This document shows positions 52,666 to 64,000 of a DNA stretch of 64,000 nt, piece after piece. The DNA comes from Syngnathus acus (taxonomy: Eukaryota > Chordata > Actinopteri > Syngnathiformes > Syngnathidae). The notes below the pieces were generated by a model, which did no database searches, was not told the origin of the DNA, and saw only the letters and a program-made list of their open reading frames with translations. Position numbers and translations under genes: made by a program. Numbering within the stretch: position 1 is the first letter of the stretch; each line of letters begins with the position of its first letter. The stretch spans positions 132,001 through 196,000 of the forward strand of contig NW_023590222.1 in assembly GCF_901709675.1 (NCBI RefSeq), in the 5' to 3' direction.

Positions 52666-52745
52666 CACTGGTCCCCAACCTTTTTTGCGCCACGGACCGG
52701 TTACGTGTCAGAAATATTTTCGTGGACCGGCCTTTATATAAAAAA
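52666..52745 (+). mobile_element. hAT-type end, truncated (copy F)
   Basis: As 12026-12115. Confidence 0.55.
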
Positions 52746-52747
52746 TA

Positions 52748-52941
52748 ATACTTTATATACTATGTGCCTTCTTATTTTACTTTGTGTATTGTTTACTTGA
52801 ATTTTGTTTGTCTGTGGACCAATTGGGTGTAATATGTCTTGTCTCCACCGTGGGATAGTAGGAAACGCAGTTTCAATGTCTTTGTATGTCTTGACATGTG
52901 AAGAAATTGACAATAAAGCAGACTTTGACTTTGACTTTGAT
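52748..52941 (+). mobile_element. L2 3' tail (copy F)
   Basis: As 12120-12304, with small indels. Confidence 0.75.
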
Positions 52942-53233
52942 AATGCGTTACAGTAGTCCAGGCGCGACATAATAAACGCATGTATAATAGTTTCCGCATC
53001 ACGAGAAGAATCGACGAATCTTACGAATATTACGGAGGTAAAAAAGCGCAATTTTAGTTATGTTCTTATTGTGCTTTTGAAAAGGAGAGCGTTTGGTCAA
53101 ATGTTACCCCGAGATTAGTTACAGTATCGCTCTGAGTGATAGTACAGTTGTCCATAGTTTAGTGGTTCCTTAAATAAGTGGTGATAACAAGCTGGACCAA
53201 TTATCAACATCTCAGTTTTATCTGGGATAAGAC
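52942..53233 (-). pseudogene. dead L2, RT 3' part only (copy F)
   Basis: Stops abruptly at GGATAAGACG; the rest of this LINE and nearly all of the long L2 are missing. Confidence 0.75.
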
Positions 53234-53424
53234 GCGGTTTACATACTTTATCACTGCTGCACTTTGTACTCTATACTTATCTTATTTCATATTTTATATA
53301 GAATGTCACTTTTTAACCAGCCGCAATACCACTACATTGTTGAAAGCCGTACGCAACGTAATTTCGTTTTGTGTACACCCAGTGTTGACAAAATGACAAT
53401 AAAGTTTGTCTAAGTCTAAGTCTA
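53234..53424 (+). mobile_element. 3' UTR of the long L2 (copy F)
   Basis: Starts within GTTTACATACTTTATCAC and ends with (TCTAAG)n; all coding sequence was lost in the deletion. Confidence 0.8.
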
Positions 53425-53939
53425 AGTCTAATGCTAACTGGGCTAGGGGCTGACTACAGTCCGCATCTGTGTCCCGCCAAAATCTACTGTTATCACACTA
53501 TTCTCCTCAAGCTGGCGGACATGTCCCTCTAGCAGGGACAACCTCTCTAAGAGAAGGGTGCAGTTGGTGCACAAAGCCGTACAAACCTCTTGATCCGCAG
53601 CCATACTTACGTGTCCGATGATCGACGGTAGACAAACAGCCACGAAGCCTCCGCTGAGAGCCAAACAGGTGACGTGGTTGAAATGGCAGGAATTGACGGT
53701 CCGTGACTTTCAACAATAGTAAACTCCCAAAACTGAGTAAAAAACGTAAAAAAGCGAGGAAAAATTAGAAAAGCATATAGAAATGTAGGAATGTAGATCC
53801 TCTCTCAAGTGCGCTGCGGCGCTCTACGTGGCAAACCGGAAGTATGATACAAGTGAGGTTAAAAGATGTAAAAATAACAAATATAGAGCGAGTCACCGAG
53901 TGGCCATCCGCGGCGGCCATCTTACGATGTAATGATATC
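53425..53939 (-). mobile_element. L2 5' end with ORF1 fragment (copy F)
   Basis: Same as 33169-33662, with frame-disturbing indels. Confidence 0.5.
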
Positions 53940-53942
53940 AAA

Positions 53943-54293
53943 TAGGGGTGTAACGATTCATCGATACACATCGATTAATCGATATAATGCTCTACGATTT
54001 ATTGGCATCGATGCTAAACGTAAACATCGATTTATATCGCCGTGTGTGGACCTCGGACATTAGAACGCGACTTTAATTTGAAATCCAGTTCATTGTTGCT
54101 GCTTCCTCTTTCCGGGAGCAGTACGCGGCGTGCTGTGTTGTGAGCAGAGCAGGCACGTGAAAGGGGAGCCGACAACTACGCGGCTCCTGGGCTGGTGCTA
54201 TGGCTAGTGTCCAAGAAGACGATGAAATTCGCTCCCCTTTGGGCTTCAAGTCATTCGTTTGGAAGCACTTTGGATTCCAAAGTTTCCAACGTT
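53943..54293 (+). mobile_element. hAT 5' end with BED-finger start (copy F)
   Basis: TAGGGGTGTAACGATTCATC start; MASVQEDDE frame from 54200. Confidence 0.65.
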
Positions 54294-54548
54294 TTTTGTT
54301 TTTTTTTTAAAGTCCCAATGATCGTCACACACGCGTCTGGGTGTGGTGAAATTTGTCCTCTGCATTTGACCCATCCCCGTGTGATTTTGATCCATCCCCT
54401 GGGGGAGAGGGGAGCAGTGAGCAGCAGCGGCGCTGCGCTCGGGAATCATTTGGTGATCTAACCCCCCAATTCCAACCCTTAATGCTGAGTGCCAAGCAGG
54501 GAGGCAATGGGTCCCAGTTTTATAGTCTTTGGTATGACCCGGCCGGGT
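54294..54548 (-). mobile_element. SINE, head-truncated (copy F)
   Basis: As 34028-34283. Confidence 0.65.
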
Positions 54549-55162
54549 TACTTAAGTCCGTAAACATAAAATTATTTCAGAAAAAAGTCATCTTTGGGAA
54601 CAACCGGATGTTATTCTGCCGGTCAGTAATCACTGCACATGCAGTAGGCAACTCAATAGCGAAGAAATATGTGAGACTCTCCAACTGGATCACCAATATT
54701 TGAGTGATGTTCCAGTTATTTATCACAATTATTTATTATATAATAATACTTATATAATATATATAATAATTATTTATTTATTATTCACAATTGTCATGGT
54801 GATCTTTCTGGTGATTTCTTAACTAGGCTGGATGTATTTTTTTTGTTGGGCGTGTGATTTCTCCGACTGCCCAGAAAGGCATCCACCGCGATCAGTTAAG
54901 TAAATGAAAGAGAGGAAAGTGACGTTGTAAAGAACCATCCGTGACAAGATTTTCTTCAAAAATTGTTTTTTTGTACCATGATTTTCTTCACAAAAAAAAA
55001 AAAAAATTAAAAAAAATTGTACCCATTGTATAATGCGCACCCCAGATTTTAGGACAAAAAATTAGTTAAATTTTGCGCATTATACATGGAAAAAACGGTA
55101 ATTTGATTATGCCATAACCCAGATTCGAATCGAACACAACGGAATTAACACTACACGATTGT
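54549..55162. other. unidentified sequence, AT-rich tract and degraded inverted repeat (copy F)
   Basis: Same as 34284-34895. The left arm of the inverted repeat has an inserted T (CCATTGTATAATGCGCA near 55023). Confidence 0.5.
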
Positions 55163-55350
55163 ATGCAAGAAGGGCAGCACATCATGAAAAGGAACTCCGC
55201 CGTGTGTCCCAGAACCAAACAACAACTCCGTAAGGAAAGACAAAAACAGGCTCCAGCACGACCACAACCCACCACCACTTTCCCCTGCCCACACTGCACA
55301 AAATATGTGGATCCCGGATCGGCCTCTACGCCCACCTGCGACCCACAAGT
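55163..55350 (+). pseudogene. C2H2-finger C-terminal LINE fragment (copy G)
   Basis: Three or more one-base losses (for example AGAAGGGCAGC, CAAAATATGTGG) disturb the frame, including within the finger. Confidence 0.75.
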
Positions 55351-55401
55351 AGACGACCCTGAGAAGAAGACAGTCATACTCGTCCCGAGTGTCCGCCGAT
55401 G

Positions 55402-55421
55402 ATGGTGTGTGTGTGTGTGTG

Positions 55422-55452
<31 letters not shown>

Positions 55453-55531
55453 AGAGCGAGACGAGAGCGAGAAAGATGCGAGAGAGAGAGAGAGAGAGCG
55501 CGAGGAGAGAGCGAGAGCGAGAGAGAACGCT
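55402..55531. repeat. (GT)n(GA)n microsatellite (copy G)
   Basis: As the other copies, with irregular bases. Confidence 0.95.
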
Positions 55532-56014
55532 CAACCGTAGCGTGCCGCCGACCGCCCAACCTGCACCGCGCTGGTCGCATTATTGTGACAGAGCCGTCGC
55601 TGAAATTTAGAAAATATTTTAAAGTTCTGATGTACTTTCTAAAATTTAAGTGGATCTCAGTGCGCAGGGAGCTTAATTTGGTGCGGGTCGCGCAACCGCA
55701 GCGCGCCGGGCGCTCACTGTCGCATTGCTTAAAGAGCGCCTTTGGTGTTTAGGATGGCTTTACTGCTCCCACTTGCTTTCTTTGGAGGCATGATTAGGGG
55801 TTAATACAATCCTCAAGTAACGAAATACAATAACGAACGGAGTCAGTCGGCATCCGGGCCGCGGCGGTCGGGTTTTCTCGGGTCCTTTCGGCTCATCTTG
55901 CGAGGTTCAACCTCCGAATTTTGTTGGACAACCGAAGCAAAAAAATCTCGAATTTTTTTGTTCGAATTCCGATTTGTTCGAGAACCGGGACGTGCGAAAA
56001 CAGAGGTTTGACTG
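55532..56014 (-). mobile_element. spacer plus Tigger-like transposon 5' end (copy G)
   Basis: ATG at 55789-55791 (minus); the frame is altered by indels. End at 56014. Confidence 0.45.
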
Positions 56015-56217
56015 TACTCCCAGACTTCCCTGCCACTTGTGCGCTGTACAGAAAGCCAATTATGGGACTAAATTGGAATAGCTGGTCTCTGGACACTGGA
56101 AAAACTGGTTTCAGATACCCAGCAATTGACACATTAGCAATTAAAAAAAAAAAAAAAAAGAAGAAAAAAATAATTCAAAACTTCTGGCTCCCACACCAGC
56201 CATGGTCTGGACCTTGT
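56015..56217 (+). repeat. poly(A)-ended segment (copy G)
   Basis: As 6193-6406. Confidence 0.5.
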
Positions 56218-56288
56218 GGTTCCATAGTGTAATGGTTAGCACACTGGACTCTGAATCCACTGATCCGAGTTCAAGTCTCAGTGGAACC
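56218..56288 (+). tRNA. tRNA-Gln(CTG)-like (copy G)
   Basis: As 6407-6477, but followed by TGAACTATTTTGAC, the spacer type of another unit. Confidence 0.6.
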
Positions 56289-57620
56289 TGAACTATTTTG
56301 ACATTTACCTATTCCTATCTATGCTATTTGCTTGTGAGCTGCTCCATAAAACCATATAGCTAACTACCATGGATTAATGGTGTGGGTTACATACTCTAGT
56401 GGTTAGTGCTCTGGACTCTCACCCCAGCGACCAGAGTTCAAGGCTCAGTGGAACCTCAACTGTTTTGGCATTTGCCTATTCCTATATATATGCTTGTGAG
56501 CTGCTCCATAAAACCATATACATAACTTCCATGGATTAATGGTGTGGGTTACATACTCTAGTGGTTAGTGCTCTGGACTCTCACCCCAGCGACCAGAGTT
56601 CAAGTCTCAGTGGAACCTCAACTGTTTTGGCATTTGCCTATTCCTATATATGCTTGTGAGCTGCTCCATAAAACCATATACATAACTTCCATGAAACAAT
56701 GGTGTGGTTTCCATACTGTAGTGGTTAGTGCTCTGTACTCTCACCCCAGCGACCTGAGTTCAAGTCTCAGTGGAACCTCACTATTTTGGCATTTACCTAT
56801 TCCTATCTATACTGGCTTGTGAGCTGCTCCATAAAACCATATACGTAACTTCCATGAAATAATGTCGTGCGTTCCATAGTGTAGTTGGTTAAGTGCTCTG
56901 GATTCTCCACCCAGTGACTGGAGTTCAAGTCTCAGTGGAACATCAACTATTTTGGCATTTACCTATTCCTATGTATATATACTATTTGCTTGTGAGCTGG
57001 TCCATAAAACCAATATACGTAACTTCCATGACGTAATGCCGTGGGTTCCATACTGTAGTGGTTTGTGCTGTGGACTCTCACCCCAGCGACTTGAGTTCAA
57101 GTCTCAGTGGAACCTCAACTATTTTGGCATTACCTATTCCTATGTATGCAATTTGCTTGTGAGCTGCTCTATAAAACCATATAGGTAACTTCCATGGATT
57201 AATAGTGGTGTTCCATACTGTAGTGGTTAGTATTCTAGACTCCTCACCCCAGCGCCCTGCGTTCAAGTCTCAGTGGAACCTCAACTATTTTGGCATTTAC
57301 CTATTCCTATTTATACTATTCCTATATCTGGCTTGTGAGCTGCTCCATAAAACCATACGTAACTTCCATGGAATATTGGTGTGCGTTCCATAGTGTAGTG
57401 GTTAATGCTCTGGTCTCTCACCCCAGTGACCTGAGTTCAAGTCTCAGTGGAACCTGAACTATTTTGACATTACCTATTCCTATCTATGCTATTTGCTTGT
57501 GAGCTGCTCCATAAAACCATATAGGTAACATCCATGAAGTAATGGCGTGGGTTCTGTAGTGTAGTGGTTAGTGCTCTGTACTCTCACCCCAGCGACCTGA
57601 GTTCAAATCCCAGTGGGACC
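56218..57620 (+). repeat. tRNA-like tandem array (copy G)
   Basis: Units at 56218-56288, 56385-56455, 56547-56617, 56706-56777, 56870-56942, 57044-57114, 57209-57280, 57384-57454 and 57550-57620. The second and third are near duplicates, a sign of unit gain. Confidence 0.85.
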
Positions 57621-59407
57621 AAAAATATCTTATCCTGAAAAATTTGCAACAGAGTTGCTCGTGTGCTCCCCATAAAACCATATACCATATGCTAGAGTTA
57701 GGGTGGTTAGGGTAAGGGCTAGGGTTAGAGTTAGGGTTAGAGCTAGGGTTAGGAATAGGGTAAGATCTAGGGTTGGGTTAGGGTTAGAGCTAGGGCTAGG
57801 GCTAGGGTTAGGGTAAGAGGTAGGGTTAAGGCTAGGGCTAGGGTTAGGGTAAGAGGTAGGGTTAAGGTTAGAGCTAGGGCTAGGGTTAGGACTCTCACCC
57901 CAGCGACCTGAGTTCAAGTCTCAATGGAAAAAAATGGCCAAAAAGAAAGGTGAGGGGTAAGAGCTAGGGTAAGGATTAGGGTTAGGGTAAGGATTAGGGT
58001 TAGGGTTAGGGTTAGGAATAGGGTAAGAGCTAGGGTTTGGGTTAGAGCTAGGGTTAGAGCTAGGGCTAGGGTTAGGAATAGGGTAAGAGGTAGGGTTGAG
58101 GTAGGAATAGGGTTAGAGCTAGGGTTAGGAGTAGGGTAAGAGGTAGGGTTAGGGTAAGAGGTAGGGTTAAGGTTAGGGCTAGGGCTAGGGTTAGGACTCT
58201 CACCTCAGCGACCTGAGTTCAAGTCTCAGTGGAAAAAATGGCCAAAAAGAAAGGTGAGGGGTTAGAGCTAGGGTAAGAGCTAGGGTTAGAGCTAGGGTTA
58301 GGGTTAGGAATAGGGTAAGAGCTAGGGTTACGGTTAGGATTAGGGTAAGAGTTAGGGTTAGGGTTACAGTTAGGGTTAGAGCTAGGGTTAGGGTTAGGAA
58401 TAGGGTAAGAGCTAGGGTTAGGATTAGGGTAAGAGTTAGGGTTAGGGTTACAGTTAGGGTTAGAGCTAGGGTTAGGGTTAGGAATAGGGTAGAGCTAGGG
58501 TTAGAGCTCGGGTTAGGGTTAGGAATAGGGTAAGAGGTAGGGTTAGAGCTAGGGCTAGGGTTAGGACTCTCACCCCAGCGACCTGAGTTCAAGTCTCAGT
58601 GGAAGAAAATGGCCAAAAAGAAAGGTGAGGGGTTAGAGCTAGGGTAAGAGCTAGGATTAGGGTTAGGGTTAGGTTAAGGTTAGAGCTAGGGTTAGGAATA
58701 GGGTAAGAGCTAGGGTTACGGTTAGGATTAGGGTTACAGTTAGGGTTAGAGCTAGGGTTAGGGTTAGGAATAGGGTAAGAGCTAGGGTTAGAGCTAGGGT
58801 TAGGATTAGGTTAGGGTTACAGTTAGGGTTAGAGCTAGGGTTAGGGTTAGGAATAGGTAAGAGCTAGGGTTAGAGCTAGGGTTAGAGCTAGGGTTAGGGT
58901 TAGGAATAGGGTAAGAGGTAGGGTTAAGGTTAGAGCTAGGGCTAGGGTTAGGACTCTCACCCAGCGACCTGAGTTCAAGTCTCAGTGGAAAAAAATGGCC
59001 AAAAGAAAGGTGAGGGGTTAGAGCTAGGGTAAGAGCTAGGATTAGGGTTAGGGTTAGGTTTAAGGTTAGAGCTAGGGTTAGGGTTAGGAATAGGGTAAGA
59101 GCTAGGGTTACGGTTAGGATTAGGGTAAGAGTTAGGGTTAGGGTTACAGTTAGGGTTAGAGCTAGGGTTAGGGTTAGGAATAGGGTAAGAGCTAGGGTTA
59201 GAGCTAGGGTTAGGATTAGGGTAAGAGTTAGGGTTAGGGTTACAGTTAGGGTTAGAGCTAGGGTTAGGGTTAGGAATAGGGTAAGCGCTAGGGTTAGAGC
59301 TAGGGTTAGGGTTAGGAATAGGGTAAGAGGTAGGGTTAAGGTTAGAGCTAGGGCTAGGGTTAGGACTCTCACCCCAGCGACCTGAGTTCAAGTCTCAGTG
59401 GAAGAAA
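57621..59407. repeat. TTAGGG-like minisatellite (copy G)
   Basis: Exon-1-like copies at 57934, 58238, 58609 and 58995 (the last lacking one A). Confidence 0.85.
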
Positions 59408-59828
59408 ATGGCCAAAAAGAAAGGTGAGTTTGTAAACTGCAGTTTTAACTCGTTTTCAATATTGATTTTTATTTATTTATTTTTTAATTCCACCACTTTT
59501 AAATAGTCCATTACATTCATATCTGCTCCTGTCTAGTATTTACCAAAATCCAAATTTGGTTCCAACAAGATTGGGTTCTACAGGACATTATTGTAATAAA
59601 TAACTCCTTATGAGCACAAGTGTAGATAGTTTTTTTTTCTCTTTAGTTTGCTGTTAGAAACTGTACCCTGATCCGTGTGTTTGCTGTCCTAATAAGATAA
59701 GTTTAACATATTTTTTTCTGGACTTAAAAATCATCATTTCAGATGGGCTGATGCCAGAAGTCATAGAAGTGACCTCTTGTACCTTCACATCTCGTGGCCC
59801 AAGTAATGAAAGTCCTGCCAAAAAGTGA
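59408..59828 (+). CDS. possible two-exon small protein (copy G)
   Basis: Exons 59408-59423 and 59743-59828. Two offsetting changes (GAAAGTCCTGCC for GAAAAGTCTGCC) keep the frame and length but alter residues near the end (NESPAKK). Confidence 0.4.
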
Positions 59829-60060
59829 GGTGAGTTTGGAGTAATCCTTTTCAATATATAACTTTATCACGGTTGCTTTTAAATTGTCCAATTGTTACTA
59901 CTGTATCAGTATCTAATTATCCTCACATATGCTGCTTACTAAGATTTAGATGACCCAAGCAAGATATATTAAACACCACGACTTTTTTTCTTAGACATGT
60001 AAGGTCTAAAGTTTAGACCTTTATTCAATCATAGTTGAATTTTGTGATAAAATGAAAATT
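59829..60060. other. AT-rich flank of the small exons (copy G)
   Basis: Nothing recognised. Confidence 0.4.
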
Positions 60061-60760
60061 AACCCATCCAAATTTATTTATATCATCTTTGTTTGTCTAT
60101 GTGTAGCACGTTATCAAAGCAAATTCCCCATACATGTAAAACACTGTCTGAAAAAAGTTCCCCACTATCCCACGGTGACAAGACATAGTACACAATATAC
60201 ATACAAGTAAACAACACGAAAAATAAAAACAAGAAGGCACAAACAATGAATAAATAAGAGTGATGAATAAATAATAAATAAATAAATAAATAACATAATA
60301 AATAAGAGGAGCAAAAATGGAGCAAGTGTGCATACAGCAGACAGTCAGAATATACCGCAAAAGTACAGGACGCTACGCAGAAGGGGGGAGAGAGTTCAGG
60401 ATCATAACAGCCTGGAGTATGAAGCTGTTGGTGAGTCTGGTGGTGCGGAAGCGCAGGCTCCTGTACCTCTTCCCAGAGGGCAGAAGATCAAACAAAGATG
60501 TGAGCGGGGTGACTCACATCACTCACGATCGCGGTCGCCTTGCGGGTGAGATGGGAGGTGTAAATGTCCTTCAGGGAGGGGAGTGAAGCACCAATAATCT
60601 TACCAGCTGTGTTCACTATGCGCTGCAGGGCCTTCATGTTGTATTCAGTGCAGCTACCACCCAAACAGCGATACAACTGGAGAGGATGCTCTCAATGGTG
60701 CCACGGTAGAATGTAGTCATGACGGCCGGAGGAGCACTTACTCGCCTGTTCAGAGGCAAT
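60061..60760 (-). mobile_element. L2 3' end, 5'-truncated (copy G)
   Basis: Frame broken by a one-base loss in the GGGGTGG region near 60660. Confidence 0.75.
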
Positions 60761-60786
60761 ATCAGTAAAATATATCATATAGCGGA

Positions 60787-61455
60787 CAGACACAATGATA
60801 TTTGAGAAGTGAAATGAAGTTTATGGGACTTTCAGATTTGTCAAGAAGAATGGTGAAATATACCTTCAACCAGAATCCACACCTCATTGGAAGCTATAGG
60901 AAGTGTCTAGAGCAGTGATTCTTAACCTTGTTGGAGGCACTGAACCCACCAGTTTCATATGCCCATTCACCGAACCCCTCTTTTGTGAATATATATTATT
61001 TTTTTCAAATTGAAGACAGAGATGTTTTTACTGGTGCACAAAATGAGCCGTGCATAAACATCACCTTGTTCAAAGAATAGAACCAACACAATGCATGAAT
61101 TCACAACAAATGACATACCAGCAAATCAGTGTGACTTCTGCTGTTGCCTTTGCGAGACCAGTTCAGATATGCGATTTATTAATCAGGTGTGTTTGGACCT
61201 CCGGAGTGGAGGCTCTGCCGAACCCCTGAAACCGACTCACCGAACCCCTAGGGTTCGACCGAACCCAGGTTAAGAACCACTGGTCGAGAGGCTGTTATTT
61301 CTGCAAAAGGAGGATCTACTAAATATTGATAGTGAAATATTGTCATTTTTCTCTTGGGGTGCCCAAATTTATGTACCTGCCTACTTTTGATGAAATAATG
61401 ATTGCACACTGTCTGCAAATCCAATAAACTTCATTTCACTTCTCAAATATCACTG
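60787..61455. mobile_element. Tc1-like remnant (copy G)
   Basis: As 10396-11060. Confidence 0.6.
60913..61282. mobile_element. hAT-type MITE (copy G)
   Basis: About 370 bp, three bases shorter than the others. Confidence 0.85.
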
Positions 61456-61534
61456 CCGCCATCCACCGTGTATGGATTCGGGCTAGCGCCCAAAATTAAA
61501 TGGGCTAGTTGATCACCAGCAACGTTTTAAAGAA

Positions 61535-61606
61535 GGGCTTGTCTGGGAGTTGAACCCAGGACCTCCGACACCCAAAGCAAGAATCATACCCCTAGACCAA
61601 CGAGCC
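61535..61606 (-). tRNA. tRNA-Pro(TGG) (copy G)
   Basis: As 11141-11212. Confidence 0.7.
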
Positions 61607-61695
61607 ATGACGGAAGCTTGCAGACCATGTTACATCCGTGTAACGTTGGCCTGTCAAACGCTCCACATAATGATAGACAACAGTGTTTCCAAGAA

Positions 61696-61767
61696 GAGAT
61701 CGTCCGGGAGTTAAACCCAGGTAATGATGCACCCTAAGCGAGAATCATTCCCCTGCACCGATGAGCT
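61696..61767 (-). tRNA. tRNA-Pro(AGG)-like pseudogene (copy G)
   Basis: As 11303-11374. Confidence 0.5.
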
Positions 61768-61879
61768 CCATAGTCGACCAGCTGACCCCGTACATTCCGA
61801 TTGGTAGCCCATGGACCTGAAGACTGAATGTCAGTGATTAATGGAATAAATGGAATCTGGTTGGCCTAAGGCTCCTAAT

Positions 61880-62000
61880 TCCCTAACTTCAAGCCCTAAC
61901 GCTAACTCTAAAACCAGAACAATAACCAAACCCTAATAATTAACCCCCTAACCTGCTAACTCGCTAACGGTAACCCCCTCACCTTAACCCTAACCTCTAA
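61880..62000. repeat. degenerate CCCTAA-like tract (copy G)
   Basis: As 11475-11620, shortened at its right. Confidence 0.6.
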
Positions 62001-62213
62001 GGTAGTGCCCTCTAAACTTGAAGGCAGGCATATACGAAAAGACCAGCAGATTGCCCCATTTCAGTACTGTTTTAATAACGTTACAGATGGTTAAATCCAC
62101 ATAATAGTTATAAGCGCATGTGTTCTGTGAGCGTTCCCCTTTCTGCTTCCTCCCTTTCCTTTCTCCCGCCAAGCAGTCCATCTTGCCCCAACACAGGGCA
62201 TGTTCCTTGTTAG

Positions 62214-62282
62214 TATCGTGGATAGTATCTCTGCTTGTCGCGTGAAAGACTGGGTTCGGTTTTCAACCCAAGTGCGTTAACC
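62214..62282 (+). pseudogene. tRNA-Asp(GTC)-like pseudogene (copy G)
   Basis: As 11828-11897, one G shorter in the T arm. Confidence 0.5.
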
Positions 62283-62400
62283 TATGTTTGCAGCAGAGTT
62301 ATTAGAGAGCTGCATTGGTTGTGCGTGCATCTTAAGTGAGTGACCTGTTAGTCTTTCAAAATGAACTCAAACTTTTATCTGTAGCCACCTTCTACTAAAT

Positions 62401-62490
62401 CACTGGTCCCCAACCTTTTTTGCGCCACGGACCGGTTACGTGTCAGAAATATTTTCGTGGACCGGCCTTTATATAAATAAATAATACATT
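62401..62490 (+). mobile_element. hAT-type end, truncated (copy G)
   Basis: As 12026-12115. Confidence 0.55.
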
Positions 62491-62494
62491 TATA

Positions 62495-62679
62495 TACTAT
62501 GTGCCTTCTTATTTTTACTTTGTGTATTGTTTACTTGAATGTTTTGTTTGTCTGTGGACCAATTGGGTGTAATATGTCTTGCCTCCACCGTGGGATAGTA
62601 GGAAACGCAGTTTCAATGTCTTTGTATGTCTTGACATGTGAAGAAATTGACAATAAAGCAGACTTTGACTTTGACTTTG
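62495..62679 (+). mobile_element. L2 3' tail (copy G)
   Basis: As 12120-12304. Confidence 0.75.
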
Positions 62680-64000
62680 ATAATGCGTTACAGTAGTCCA
62701 GGCGCGACATAATAAACGCATGTATAATAGTTTCCGCATCACGAGAGAATCGGACGAATCTTACGAATATTACGGAGGTAAAAAAGCGCAATTTTAGTTA
62801 TGTTCTTATTGTGCTTTTGAAAGGAGAGCGTTTGGTCAAATGTTACCCCGAGATTAGTTACAGTATCGCTCTGAGTGATAGTACAGTTATCCATAGTTAT
62901 AGTGGTTTCCTTAAATAAGTGGTGATAACAAGCTGGACCAATTATCAACATCTCAGTTTTATCTGGGATAAGACGAAGGAAATTGAGAGACATCCATTGC
63001 TTGAGCTCCGCAAGGCACGCCTCAAGATTACAACAGTCCTGCGGATTTGTCATCGATAACGGCATATATAATTGAGTGTCATCCGCCTAACATTGAAAAC
63101 TAATGTTATATTTACGTATTATGTCCCCAAGCGGAATCATATACATATTAAATAGAATTGGTCGAGTACCGATCCCTGCGGGACACCACAAGTGACGTTA
63201 TAGAGCTCAGAGGTCGCATTACCATGGACTACTCGTTGTTTTGCTACGATGGGAGATTTGAAACCGGCCTATAATTACTGAGACAGTCCGGGTCGAGATT
63301 TGGTCGCTTAAGTAGCGGTTTAATGATAGCGGTTTTAAAGGCTGTCCAGAGGAGACAGACAGATTAATTATATTTAAGACGGACGGTCCTAAAATTTGAA
63401 GTAATTCTTTAAATAGTTTGGCTGGGAGCGGGTCGAGTGAACATGTCGTTTGCTTAGCCGCACTAACCAATTGCGTGAGCCTTTCAACGGACACACTTTT
63501 AAAATTTGATAGGGTTATTGCATGTTCGTCAGCGCCGGTAATGGGCGGTCTCGACCTGAGCGATTGGAAACTGTCATCTTGATCTCATCCCTAATGGATT
63601 CAATCTTTCAAGCGAAACATTTCATGAACCCGTCGGCTGAGTGGAAGGAGCTATCGGAGGTCGGATGGCACCACGTCAGCTTTGCCACTGTATCAAATAA
63701 GTATTTAGGATTGTTTTTATTGAGATTAATAATTTGCGAGAAATAATTAGTTTTTGCTAAAATAAGCGCATCTTTGTATTTCAGGAGGCTATCGCGCCAT
63801 GCCTGATAGAAAACCTCAAGTTTGGTTCAACGCCATTTTCGTTCATGCTTTTTACATAATTGCTTAAGCGTCCGTGTTTCACCTGTGAACCGTGTAGTAG
63901 GCTTTCTACGGCGAGTTTTCAGACGTAGTGGCACTACCGAGTCGATGGCATTTAACAATGTCGCATTAAATCCATTTGTAAGATTATCAATAGAGCCGAT
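62680..64000 (-). pseudogene. dead L2 with RT and linker pieces (copy G), cut by window end
   Basis: Matches 12305 to about 13625; the stop in the YADD box is at 63087-63089 (minus). The esterase part lies beyond the window. Confidence 0.8.

Overview
The window looks like nuclear DNA from a ray-finned (teleost) fish, inferred from its repeat mix: L2-clade LINEs with an esterase-type ORF1, hAT, Tc1 and Tigger-like DNA transposons, a tRNA-derived SINE, and long GT/GA microsatellites. There is no ordinary host gene of any size. One 500-base run of N (43860-44359) marks an assembly gap.

Nearly all of the window is one composite unit repeated several times, so most features occur 4-6 times almost identically. 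In order a full unit holds: (1) a C-terminal fragment of a LINE ending in a C2H2 zinc finger; (2) a (GT)n(GA)n microsatellite; (3) a Tigger-like transposon end; (4) a poly(A)-ended segment; (5) a tandem array of about 160-bp units, each with a tRNA-like sequence, the first Gln(CTG)-like and most others with a Glu-type CTC anticodon loop on a Gln-type body; (6) a TTAGGG-like minisatellite whose 250-415 bp units each carry the 3' half of that tRNA plus a small first-exon-like ATG and splice donor; (7) a possible two-exon 33-codon reading frame; (8) a truncated L2; (9) a Tc1-like element split by a hAT MITE; (10) tRNA-Pro(TGG), tRNA-Pro(AGG)-like and tRNA-Asp(GTC)-like sequences; (11) a hAT end and an L2 tail nested in a dead L2 with esterase ORF1; (12) a long L2 carrying endonuclease and reverse transcriptase; (13) an L2 5' fragment, a hAT 5' end with the start of a BED finger, and a SINE.

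Layout. A, 1-5213: the end of a unit in reverse orientation. B, 5214 to about 17540: forward. C, about 17540-34880: forward, with an extra L2 inserted in the tRNA array at 19303-22326. D, 34880-36200: start of a forward unit. E, 36201-43859: most of a unit in reverse. Gap. F, 44360 to about 55130: forward, with a much longer copy of the zinc-finger LINE but without the long L2. G, about 55130-64000: forward, running off the end. A/B and E/F therefore form large inverted repeats. From about 46.7 kb on, single-base gains and losses relative to B and C are frequent, which suggests lower consensus quality.

The genes do not form a pathway. The notable points are a tRNA cluster mixing Gln, Glu-like, Pro and Asp sequences inside an amplified transposon-rich unit, the fusion of a tRNA 3' half with a captured exon in a telomere-like minisatellite, and a clean empty/occupied pair for a recent L2 insertion. 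Family names are assigned from recognised motifs and memory, not from a search.
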